Shown here: in pieces, positions 42,255 to 49,536 of the stretch | Layout of the letters: the number at the start of each line of letters is the position of its first letter | Numbering within the stretch: position 1 is the stretch's first letter | From: Oscillatoria sp. SIO1A7 | GTDB taxonomy: Bacteria > Cyanobacteriota > Cyanobacteriia > Cyanobacteriales > Laspinemataceae | Length of the DNA: 64,000 bases | NCBI GenBank assembly: GCA_010672965.1 | Contig: JAAHFN010000007.1 | Span: 374,992-438,991 of the forward strand | Direction: 5' to 3' | Notes under the pieces: generated by a model | The model's input: only the letters and a program-made list of their open reading frames with translations | What the model was told of the DNA's origin: nothing | Databases searched by the model: none | Made by a program: the position numbers and the translations under genes

Positions 42255-42935
42255 TCACACCGCCTCTGGCATCCGAGCCAGATCGTTCTCATCCCCAGGT
42301 AGCGCTAACTCCCCATTAGATTCGAGCCCATTAGCATAAGCTGCCATCACGCTTGCAATTTCATGGGGCGGTAGATTATCCAAACAAATCATCTGCCGCG
42401 TGCCATCGAGATCCATCATTCGACTCAAATTACTAGGATCTGCCAACACTGCTGCTGCCTGTTCCACCATTCCCCAATCATCTCGCTCTACCCAATCCCA
42501 TTCCAGACTGTAATAATTAATGGGTTTAAGGACGCCATTCTCATCAGTTTTTTGACCGGAATGCTTCGCGAACTCGGGGATAAAAATACCCTCCGCCGGC
42601 TCGATGCCTCGCGACTGCACCGAAGCAACCAAACGGTTAAAATCTCGCAAGCTGCGACCCTTGACATAAGTAACCATCACCACGTTTTGGGGCAAATCCC
42701 CGGCTTCGGCTACAAACCACAACTGGCCCCAAAGAGTATTTTGAGTTTGGCCGAGACTCCCGAAAAACTTGCTAAATTTCAGAATAGTCATAGCCAATTT
42801 CGAGCCATATTCCTTATCCCCTATAGTCCACTTTCCCGACTGACAGTTATTCCTGGCTGCCAAAGGTAATTCCGGAACTACAATCGCGTTTTTGGGTTTG
42901 CTGCCAAATACAGAAATTGTTGCCTTCTTAGACAT
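42255..42935 (-). CDS. Hypothetical protein, 226 residues
   Basis: A soluble protein starting MSKKATISVFGSKPKNAIVV. Blocks such as LAMTILKFSKFFGSLGQTQN, LWGQLWFVAEAGDLPQNVVM and VTYVKGRSLRDFNRLVASVQ have the look of an alpha/beta fold, and the acidic C-terminus (GDENDLARMPEAV) is probably flexible. The GTLWGQLWF-like core could be an OB-type strand set but I cannot name a family. Second gene of the row divergent from the XRE regulator, with 156 bp before it. Confidence 0.7.
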   Translation of the reverse strand: MSKKATISVFGSKPKNAIVVPELPLAARNNCQSGKWTIGDKEYGSKLAMTILKFSKFFGSLGQTQNTLWGQLWFVAEAGDLPQNVVMVTYVKGRSLRDFNRLVASVQSRGIEPAEGIFIPEFAKHSGQKTDENGVLKPINYYSLEWDWVERDDWGMVEQAAAVLADPSNLSRMMDLDGTRQMICLDNLPPHEIASVMAAYANGLESNGELALPGDENDLARMPEAV

Positions 42936-43091
42936 TTTTAGGACTCCTTGCTATTTGTAAGTTTGGTAAAATTTCAAAATTAGCGAACGAGAGCATTTCA
43001 CTTTTGTCACAGCCCAGAGGGCTTTGGTTGTGTAGCCGCGCCTTTAGGCGTTAGGCGGCTGGATGCGAAATTGAAATGCTCCCTTAGCGGA

Positions 43092-43469
43092 TTAGCGAAC
43101 TAAATGCCGGTTGGTTTTCTGCATCGGTTCTGGATATTTGTAGTCCTTGCCCCGAGCTGGGTTTTGTTGGCCATTCTCCCCAGGCTTTTCCCAGACGTAG
43201 ATTTCAACTGGCTTCGAGGTCTCCTTTTTTGACTGCACCGAGACATTTTTTGCCACTTCTTGGCTTGCGACTTCTCGACTGCTGCGCAGGGCTGACAGCA
43301 GATGTTCTAAAATTTCCAAGTGGGTGGGGGTAAAATGGATGCTGAAGCCTTGCCCGTCGCGAGCATAACCCGGGCAAACTAAGGAGGCCCCACCTCGGTC
43401 GTCTTTGGCCACATAAAGCCAGTCCTCGTCTTCTACCTTGTAGTGAGTGTCAGTCCAAGTCTTCAGCAT
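43092..43469 (-). CDS. Hypothetical protein, first gene divergent from the XRE regulator
   Basis: A 125-residue protein from ATG 43469 (MLKTWTDTHYKVEDEDWLYV); an ATG four codons upstream is possible. The N-terminal half is ordered (YVAKDDRGGASLVCPGYARDG and the FSIHFTPTHLEILEHLLSAL stretch); the second half is polar and probably disordered. The family is not recognised. It lies directly behind the three operator-like repeats, so it should be controlled by the regulator on the other strand. Confidence 0.7.
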   Translation of the reverse strand: MLKTWTDTHYKVEDEDWLYVAKDDRGGASLVCPGYARDGQGFSIHFTPTHLEILEHLLSALRSSREVASQEVAKNVSVQSKKETSKPVEIYVWEKPGENGQQNPARGKDYKYPEPMQKTNRHLVR

Positions 43470-43489
43470 GGTCCCTCCCATTACCTTTG

Positions 43490-43568
43490 GTTGACTTTTT
43501 ATTCAACTAAACTCATCATAGCAAGGGTTGAAATTTTCGTCAACCCTTTTGTTGACTTTTTTTTCAAA
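43490..43568. promoter_or_regulatory. Three GTTGA-N8-TCAAC operator sites
   Basis: In the 136-bp divergent promoter region three inverted repeats share one form: GTTGA at 43490 with TCAAC at 43503; GGGTTGA at 43525 with TCAACCC at 43540; GTTGA at 43551 with TCAAA at 43564. All have exactly eight bases between the half sites. Centres are 37 and 24 bp apart. The middle site is longest and perfect over seven base pairs. They are the natural targets of the XRE protein encoded 38 bp further on. Confidence 0.8.
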
Positions 43569-43605
43569 CACAGCTACAATGCAGACATAGTGGGAGAAAC
43601 AGACA

Positions 43606-43944
43606 ATGGAGCTGACATTTGGAACGGTAATAAGACAGGCCCGCAAGGATAAGGGGTACAGCCAGCGGCAGCTTGCCAAGCTGCTTAATGTGGACTTCAC
43701 CTACCTGTCGAAACTAGAAAACGACCGGGCCGACTATGCCCCCAAGGAGGACGTGATTCGTTCCTTGGCCCGGGAACTGGACTTAGACGAAGAAGAGTCG
43801 ATCGTGCTGGCAGGACGCCTCCCCCAACAGTACGAAGCTTTTCTGAAACAAAACTATAAGGAGGTGCCGGCCCTGTTCCGGCGCTTGCAGGAGAATCCCG
43901 ATTTTGCCCAAAAAGTCTTTGAGTCGCTAAGCGAGGGGGAGTAA
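43606..43944 (+). CDS. XRE-family HTH transcriptional regulator
   Basis: A 112-residue regulator with a HTH_3 domain at residues 5-60 (IRQARKDKGYSQRQLAKLLN, then DFTYLSKLENDRADYAP) and a helical C-terminus. GGGAG lies nine bases before the ATG. Its stop codon overlaps the start of the ImmA/IrrE gene (TAATG), so the two are translated together. In such pairs the peptidase cleaves the repressor upon a signal, as with ImmR/ImmA. It probably represses itself and the divergent operon through the sites at 43490-43568. Confidence 0.92.
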   Translation: MELTFGTVIRQARKDKGYSQRQLAKLLNVDFTYLSKLENDRADYAPKEDVIRSLARELDLDEEESIVLAGRLPQQYEAFLKQNYKEVPALFRRLQENPDFAQKVFESLSEGE

Positions 43945-44600
43945 TGGCGAGGGTCTTCAAGGAGTATCGCTACTATACCAAGGAGGAAATAGAATATCGG
44001 GCCAATAATATTCTCAGGCGGATGCATCGGCGCGGTTCTCAATTTGCACCAAGCTGGCCTTTTGATGCCAGCTTGGTGGCTGACTTTTTAGATTTGGGTG
44101 TGGTGTGGGACTATATTCCCCCAGACGAGTACGGGCATATTGCCGCCCGAATTCTGCCCCTCCAGCAGCAAATCGAGATTAATGAGGCAATTTTGGACAA
44201 GCCTCAAGGATTTCAAGAATCGACTTTAGCCCATGAAATCGGCCATTGGGTGCTTCATGTTAACCAAGAAGTGGCGGAAGGTTCTGCCGAAGCTTCCGAG
44301 GAAGATTTGTTTGTTTGTCGAGGCAAGACAAATCTGCCTCAATTAGAATCAATTGAATGGCAAGCTCAGTATTTTGCGAGCTGTCTGCTAATGCCCCGGC
44401 ACGTTCTGGAAGAGAAAAGTCAAGAGCGGGATTTGACGCGGTGGCGGCATTTATATGAAATCCGAGAAGAGCTGGGAGTGAGTATCTCGAATCTGGTGAA
44501 TCGCCTGCAAGATTTGAAGTGGATTATAATTCCCCAAGGCACTCGGCAAATTTATCCCGGCGAAGCGGTAGTTAATGGTGAGATGCGATTGTTTGGCTAA
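43944..44600 (+). CDS. ImmA/IrrE family metallo-endopeptidase
   Basis: A 218-residue zinc peptidase of the COG2856 type. The HEIGH motif (H97-E98...H101) in TLAHEIGHWVLH is intact, and the later acidic residues (AQYFASCLLMPRHVL) follow the family pattern. The C-terminal part (HLYEIREELGVSISNLVNRLQDL) is the usual small helical end. Coupled to the XRE repressor gene with a 1-bp overlap, it should inactivate that repressor when induced. The signal is not known; DNA damage is typical for related pairs. Confidence 0.9.
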   Translation: MARVFKEYRYYTKEEIEYRANNILRRMHRRGSQFAPSWPFDASLVADFLDLGVVWDYIPPDEYGHIAARILPLQQQIEINEAILDKPQGFQESTLAHEIGHWVLHVNQEVAEGSAEASEEDLFVCRGKTNLPQLESIEWQAQYFASCLLMPRHVLEEKSQERDLTRWRHLYEIREELGVSISNLVNRLQDLKWIIIPQGTRQIYPGEAVVNGEMRLFG

Positions 44601-44757
44601 TTGATTTTGGATTTTGGATTGCCTAAAGCACTATCCCTAACTGGGCGATCGCTCTTTTATCCCAGGCGATCGCCTCTACGCGATCGCTACTGCCCCGTTG
44701 CCAAAATCAAGAGGTATGCTAGGGAAAAGCACTCCCGGTTGCAAAAAATAAAAATAC

Positions 44758-44970
44758 ATGAAAACTAAAACCTTTACAGCGATCGTTTACCAAGAAGACG
44801 ATATGTATGTAGCTGAATGCACCGAAGTCGGCACGGTTGACCAAGGTGCAACTATAGAAGAGGCAGTGGCAAATCTTAAGGAAGCGACAAGACTCTATCT
44901 CGAAGAATGTCCCTTAGCCGACGAGATAACTCCAAGATTTGTCACCAATATAGAGGTTAGTTATGCCTAA
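44758..44970 (+). CDS. hicB: HicB-type antitoxin
   Basis: A 70-residue single-domain HicB protein: FTAIVYQEDDMYVAECTEVG followed by GATIEEAVANLKEATRLYLEE, the typical partial RNase-H-like fold. No DNA-binding extension is present. Its 3' end overlaps the toxin gene by 8 bp. The order antitoxin first is the reverse of classical hicAB but is frequent in cyanobacteria. Confidence 0.88.
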   Translation: MKTKTFTAIVYQEDDMYVAECTEVGTVDQGATIEEAVANLKEATRLYLEECPLADEITPRFVTNIEVSYA

Positions 44971-45190
44971 ATTACCACTAATCTCAAGCAAAAAGGCAAT
45001 TCGCAGCCTAGAGCGTTTGGGTTTTTATCAAGCAAGGCAAACAGGCAGCCACGTTATTCTCAAAAAAACCTTGCCCGATGGAGAAATTGTTTGCGTTGTA
45101 CCCATGCACGATGAATTAAAAATTGGTACTCTTAGCGGTGTGATTAAACAAGCTAAGGTTACCCAGGACGAGTTTATAGCCAATTTATAA
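44963..45190 (+). CDS. hicA: HicA-type mRNA interferase toxin
   Basis: A 75-residue dsRBD-like toxin. SSKKAIRSLERLGFYQARQT is followed by GSHVIL with the catalytic histidine, then VVPMHDELKIGTLSGVIKQA. It should cleave mRNA when freed from HicB. A second HicBA pair lies at 47336-47783. Confidence 0.9.
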   Translation: MPKLPLISSKKAIRSLERLGFYQARQTGSHVILKKTLPDGEIVCVVPMHDELKIGTLSGVIKQAKVTQDEFIANL

Positions 45191-45324
45191 TGGCTATGCT
45201 TTAGCTGTTTAAGCAGAGCGATCGCTTCTAGTGTTATTAATTGGAGCGATCGCTTTTTGGGTAATAGGGGTTAGCCCCGGACTTTCTTCCAAATTGTCGA
45301 GCCCAATGAATGAGGCATAGAATT

Positions 45325-45717
45325 ATGAGTTTGCTTCCACAAGACACGAACCTGGGAAAATTAGAAATACTAGAAGTTTACGAATATTACGACGTGCCTT
45401 ATCTATTTGCCTGTCAAAATAAATCGGGACAGATTTTTCTGGCATCTTGGGCAAACCAAACCAGGGAATTCGGCACTTGGCTTTACGTTCCCATGTCTGC
45501 CAGTCGATTTGCAGGGCTTAGAGCCGGTCGGGTAGATTTGCGAGATGCTTATCTGACTTCCGAAGATGGTTTTGTTTATGAAGTGACTATACCCTGCGAC
45601 GATAGCGGAGATACCACGGTAACGATTTCTTGCGACAAGCTAAACGAAAATTGGCTGCCGATGCCTGGGGAGTTTCTAGATTTGAGCGAGGTGGAAGCAG
45701 TCATATCGAGCTTCTGA
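45325..45717 (+). CDS. DUF6575-like protein
   Basis: A 130-residue protein beginning MSLLPQDTNLGKLEILEVYEYYDVPYLFAC, a pattern I associate with DUF6575, which is common in defence islands but has no assigned role. The remainder (ASWANQTREFGTWLYVPMSA, LRAGRVDLRDAYLTSEDGFV) is a compact beta-rich domain. The ATG at 45325 is preferred over one five codons upstream. It stands between HicBA and the DNA methyltransferase. Confidence 0.6.
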   Translation: MSLLPQDTNLGKLEILEVYEYYDVPYLFACQNKSGQIFLASWANQTREFGTWLYVPMSASRFAGLRAGRVDLRDAYLTSEDGFVYEVTIPCDDSGDTTVTISCDKLNENWLPMPGEFLDLSEVEAVISSF

Positions 45718-45767
45718 ATCTTGCCGATTGTAGCGTGCGATCGCTCTTAAGTAGTCCTAATTTTAAT

Positions 45768-47156
45768 TCACTTCCTTAGTTCTACTATTGCTTCATAGAG
45801 CTTTTGAGACTTTTTCGCTTTGCCTACCCGAACGTCAGAGCGAATAATGCTATTGCCAACGCGGGTCGCACGGGGGATCTCGATTCTGACTAATTCGAGA
45901 CCCACAGATTCAGCTATTTTGCCAAAATATTGGTCGGTGGGTATCGAGACTCCTTGCAGGATGCTGTTGCCCACTACTACTAAGGCAGTGCCACCGGGCT
46001 TTAGCAGATTGACTATGCCCTTAGCTAATCTGTAGCAATCGTTAAAATAGGAAGCTGCATAGTTTGCCCAGCCACTACCGCCATAGATACCCTTTTCGGG
46101 ATTAAGCCCTCGTATAGTTTCTAAGCGATCGCCTAGATCCGTGTTTGGCAAAGCAAATTCTAAGTCGATGCGCTCTTGTCCTCGAACTGTTTGCCAAAAT
46201 TTGCCAAAATTTGCTGTTTCTAAGTGTTTGAGATCTTGAGGCTTCTGCGCAAATCCCAGCCAGTACAATTGCGGTCTGGTATTGCGATTGTAATGATAAT
46301 TATTCAAGTAGGGGGGTGAGGTCACGATAGAATCTACCGATTCGGGCTCTAAATAAGACGAGTAACGGAAAAAAGAATCCTGGATTATCTTGTGTTTTTG
46401 CCAAGAATCTCGATCGCAATCTAATCTAGGCTGGCGATCGCCATTCATACCCACCTCGCTCAACTGCTCCCGATACCAGGCAATGTCTTCTGCCATTTCC
46501 CTGAGTTTTCCTATAATTGCTTCTTCTACAGGGAAGTCGAGTATTTCTGCTTTGCCAGCCGTTACCCGCCTGCTCAAACTGGGTTCGTAAGAGTAATTCG
46601 AGTAGAGTACCATTGTCGAGGCAAAGGCGAGTCTAAATAGGTCTTTCAAGCGCGGATTGTCAATAGTTTGGATAAAATCCAGAGCGATCGCGACTTTGTG
46701 GAGTACCCGAGGGCTGTAAAATTCGGAGCGGGTTTTGAATCCTTTGGGGGATTGACTCTTGGGGAGATAGTTCGATGATATTTTATCGGCGTAGAATCTC
46801 TGGAAGTTGGCAATCTCGCCTTGCAAAGCTTCCAGAGGAATTTGATAAGCGCTGACTTTGACCCGAGAAGCCAGGGCAGCATAAGGGTTGATTTCAAAAC
46901 CAATGGCATTATCGCCATGCAGAACTGTTTCTACCAGAGCAGTCCCCACCCCACAAAAGGGATCTAAAATGGTATGGCGATTCTCGCCCCCACTTAGATT
47001 CAAAGCATCTCTAACAAAACTGCTGGCAAAACCGGCAATCCAAGGCACCCAGCGGTGAATGGGTAGAGTTTTGTTGCTGGCAAAGGCTGGGTCGTCGAAC
47101 GCCGAACCCCGCTTTTCCAGTAATAATTTTTGCCCAGGGTTTGGTTGAGGTTTCAT
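45768..47156 (-). CDS. DNA methyltransferase with SPPY motif
   Basis: A 462-residue amino-methyltransferase (N4-cytosine or N6-adenine type). The AdoMet motif is LDPFCGVGTALVETVLHGDNA, and the catalytic TSPPYLNNYHYNRNTRPQ lies in the second half, a permuted order with motif I first as in TRM11-like enzymes. ATG 47156 (MKPQPNPGQK) is taken; 29 more codons are open upstream. No classical restriction gene is next to it, but the pPIWI-RE cassette begins 1.26 kb away in divergent orientation. A self-marking role for that system is conceivable. Confidence 0.82.
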   Translation of the reverse strand: MKPQPNPGQKLLLEKRGSAFDDPAFASNKTLPIHRWVPWIAGFASSFVRDALNLSGGENRHTILDPFCGVGTALVETVLHGDNAIGFEINPYAALASRVKVSAYQIPLEALQGEIANFQRFYADKISSNYLPKSQSPKGFKTRSEFYSPRVLHKVAIALDFIQTIDNPRLKDLFRLAFASTMVLYSNYSYEPSLSRRVTAGKAEILDFPVEEAIIGKLREMAEDIAWYREQLSEVGMNGDRQPRLDCDRDSWQKHKIIQDSFFRYSSYLEPESVDSIVTSPPYLNNYHYNRNTRPQLYWLGFAQKPQDLKHLETANFGKFWQTVRGQERIDLEFALPNTDLGDRLETIRGLNPEKGIYGGSGWANYAASYFNDCYRLAKGIVNLLKPGGTALVVVGNSILQGVSIPTDQYFGKIAESVGLELVRIEIPRATRVGNSIIRSDVRVGKAKKSQKLYEAIVELRK

Positions 47157-47335
47157 TTTTCTGCACTTATGATGTTTGCGGGAAAGGCGGGAGTAGATCG
47201 CCCAAAACAGCCTCCCGACTTCTTGATCAAGAGTAGCATCCAAAAGTTATTCTAATCCTTCCCTAACTGAGCGATCGCTCTTTTATCCCAGGCTACGCGA
47301 TCGCTTAGTATCCCCGAGGCGATCGCCTTGCCAAT

Positions 47336-47563
47336 TCATTCGTCAACCTCGAACAAAGAGCGAGGTAAACCAGACTGACGAATTATAGATTGCAAAGTAC
47401 CAATTTTTAATTCTTTGTAGTTAGGAACTGGAATAGTTACAGTTGAGTCCTCGGTACGCAATTGCATCATAATGTGACTGCCGCGCACCCTCACTTCAAC
47501 AAAACCATGTTGCTCCAAAATTTTACAAACCTCCTTGGCAGAGAAAACCCTTAACTTACCCAA
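47336..47563 (-). CDS. hicA: HicA-type mRNA interferase toxin, second copy
   Basis: A 75-residue HicA with SAKEVCKILEQHGFVEVRVR, the catalytic GSHIMM and VTIPVPNYKELKIGTLQSII. It overlaps the upstream hicB by 8 bp, as the other pair does, but the sequences are clearly different, so the pairs were acquired separately. Confidence 0.9.
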   Translation of the reverse strand: MGKLRVFSAKEVCKILEQHGFVEVRVRGSHIMMQLRTEDSTVTIPVPNYKELKIGTLQSIIRQSGLPRSLFEVDE

Positions 47564-47783
47564 CTTTTATCTCCAATGGCTCTACAAAAACTTCATTATT
47601 TAACCGACGCTCAATTTCTGAAGTATCGGCTGTCTCAAAAAAAAGTTCTAGCGCTTCAATTAAATTAGATCGCGCTTCTTCCAGCGTGTCGCCTTGACTG
47701 GCCAGATCGAGTTCGGGACATAAAGACCAATATCCGTCACCTTCTCGTTGAATAATTGCAGTAATTTTTTTAATGTGTTTCAT
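47556..47783 (-). CDS. hicB: HicB-type antitoxin, second copy
   Basis: A 75-residue HicB (ITAIIQREGDGYWSLCPELD, then GDTLEEARSNLIEALELFFE). ATG 47783 is chosen because the family pattern starts there; 41 more codons upstream have no similarity. It forms the antitoxin-first HicBA operon on the minus strand. Confidence 0.88.
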   Translation of the reverse strand: MKHIKKITAIIQREGDGYWSLCPELDLASQGDTLEEARSNLIEALELFFETADTSEIERRLNNEVFVEPLEIKVG

Positions 47784-47889
47784 GTTGTGTAAGCTAAAAA
47801 TATATATTGTCGTTTTTCTCAGTAAATATTGCCATAACTTAAAAGCTACCATAGCATTATATGACTTGTTCCCATTGCTGTAGTTCCTC

Positions 47890-48078
47890 TTATGGTAGGG
47901 TTTCAAAGAATGCGTAACCGAGTTTTCCGCTGAGAATTACGGGGGTACGAGGTTGTTTTTTGTCTTTGCTATTTTCCTTAGTTAAGCCCAAACGGAAGTA
48001 GTGAATTAAGTCATAAATTTCTGCTAGCTTATCTTCTGGTATCTCTTCTAGTTCTTGTACGATCTTCTGGATTAACAT
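47890..48078 (-). CDS. DUF2281-like small protein
   Basis: A 62-residue protein: MLIQKIVQELEEIPEDKLAEIYDLIHYFRLGL is the helix pair of DUF2281 and related small antitoxin-like proteins. ATG 48078 follows GAGGATTT, a reasonable ribosome-binding site. No toxin of the PIN or RelE type is adjacent, so its role is unsettled. Confidence 0.65.
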   Translation of the reverse strand: MLIQKIVQELEEIPEDKLAEIYDLIHYFRLGLTKENSKDKKQPRTPVILSGKLGYAFFETLP

Positions 48079-48411
48079 AAATCCTCCAGTGTTGAATGCC
48101 TCAATACCATTGTTAATTTTGGATATTGGATTTTTAATTCTATGTCCTTGCTAGGTATAAGGCGCTTGGCGATCGCCCGTTTTTTCACGGTCGATGAAAG
48201 TCTGAATCGCTTTCCTTACCCAGCAATTTTAAAAACGGTATAATTCGATTTTAGCATTAAAGCGAGAAACGGAGCGCTACTCCTACTTAGAAAGCCGTTA
48301 GGGTAGTCTGCCGCAGGCGATCGCCTAGCTAGATAGGGTAGTGTTGACGAAAAGGCCAACTTAGTTATATACTATCGGAGAAGCGATCGAGGTAAAGTCC
48401 AGGAAAAATTG
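48079..48411. other. Divergent region upstream of the pPIWI-RE cassette
   Basis: It has an AT-rich stretch and two HIP1-like sites. No terminator, operator repeat or RNA element was recognised. The promoter of the cassette must lie here; AGGAAAAATTG just before 48412 is the ribosome-binding site. Confidence 0.4.
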
Positions 48412-49524
48412 ATGACTGCAAGCGATAGCAAACCGACTGTATCGGATAGCGAGCTGACTCTACACCTGATTGCCACAGGTGTCGTTAAACTCTACGAAGC
48501 TGTTAAAAATGGCAAAGCCCCAAGCCTTCCTTACCCAGTCGAACTCCAGCGAGGACTAGATCGATTGGTCTTGGTCTGCTTGGGTCGCAAGGAAAAACCA
48601 CCCCAGGGCGTTCCAGATTTGCTTTCTTGGTGTCGCCGACCTTTAGCCGAATGGCCTTTGGAACTGCCAGAAGATGCAGGAACGGGAGACAAGTTGCTGG
48701 ACGGTCAGAGTCCTACTGGCATTTGCGATGAATGGGCGATCGCCAGTTCTGACGTTGAAGCGGAACTCACCCAGAACAAGCTGTTAATAAATGTTATGGA
48801 AGTCTGTAGGCCAGCAAAAGCCCCCGACTCCTACGTCGCATTCCGGCGTTTGCTTATTAGCGAACCCGTACTCACCGCATTTGATTTACTAAAACGCTGT
48901 AACGATCCGCTCTTAGAACGGCTCGACAAACAAATCCATGATGCCTACGAGCTTGCTCCTCAATCTTGTGCTTTGGAGGGTCAGTTTCACTGCTGCTCCC
49001 CCTGCGGCAATATCATGCTCCGTACTGTCAAAGGAGAATTGATTTGCGCGGAAGAGCGCTGTCGCGTCAAAGGTGTGGCAAAAGCAGGGCGTCAGATTGC
49101 CCAAAAAGAAGAGGTTTTCTGGCTAAAGCGAGGATTGCGACGCTTTATTGCCGCACCGGGTCTAGCCGAGCTAAGGTTAGAAGAGAAACTGAAAAAATTA
49201 GGATTGGAAGTGGAACTATGGCCTAATTTTGATAGCTACGACTTGCGGATTGTGTTTGCGGACGGAGAGGCTTGGGCGATTGATGTCAAAGATTGGGCAA
49301 ATCCATTTTTGCTGGCGCGGAAGCTGTCACAGAAGGTAAGCCAGCAAGAGCCTCTGATTCCATCTAATCCACCCTGGAGCAAAGCTTACTTTGTTTTTCC
49401 CGACGATCGCCGCCAGCAGCGTACCGATTATCTAAGAGCCTTTAAGCATAATTGTAATCTGCCCAAGGTTATTAAGGCAAAGTTTGAGAAAGACTTCATT
49501 AAAGATGTCAAAAGAAAGCTGTAG
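48412..49524 (+). CDS. pPIWI-RE-associated PD-(D/E)xK restriction-type endonuclease
   Basis: A 370-residue protein and first gene of the pPIWI-RE cassette. A zinc-ribbon-like unit is formed by C195-x2-C198 and C212-x4-C217. The C-terminal domain has ELRLEEKLKKLGLEVELWPN, D277 in YDLRIVF and D291-V292-K293 in WAIDVKDW, that is, the D-(D/E)xK core of REase-fold nucleases. This is the nuclease that accompanies pPIWI-RE proteins in the cassette described by Burroughs, Iyer and Aravind. The N-terminal half (about 180 residues) is not recognised. It is 12 bp from the helicase gene. The true start is ATG 48412, with AGGAA upstream. Confidence 0.82.
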   Translation: MTASDSKPTVSDSELTLHLIATGVVKLYEAVKNGKAPSLPYPVELQRGLDRLVLVCLGRKEKPPQGVPDLLSWCRRPLAEWPLELPEDAGTGDKLLDGQSPTGICDEWAIASSDVEAELTQNKLLINVMEVCRPAKAPDSYVAFRRLLISEPVLTAFDLLKRCNDPLLERLDKQIHDAYELAPQSCALEGQFHCCSPCGNIMLRTVKGELICAEERCRVKGVAKAGRQIAQKEEVFWLKRGLRRFIAAPGLAELRLEEKLKKLGLEVELWPNFDSYDLRIVFADGEAWAIDVKDWANPFLLARKLSQKVSQQEPLIPSNPPWSKAYFVFPDDRRQQRTDYLRAFKHNCNLPKVIKAKFEKDFIKDVKRKL

Positions 49525-49536
49525 AGAGAAAAGTAG

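Noticed and set aside
42255-42935. Single-stranded DNA-binding protein call for the 226-residue protein
   Set aside because: The beta-rich core suggested an OB fold, but no specific SSB or RecT-type motif could be identified.
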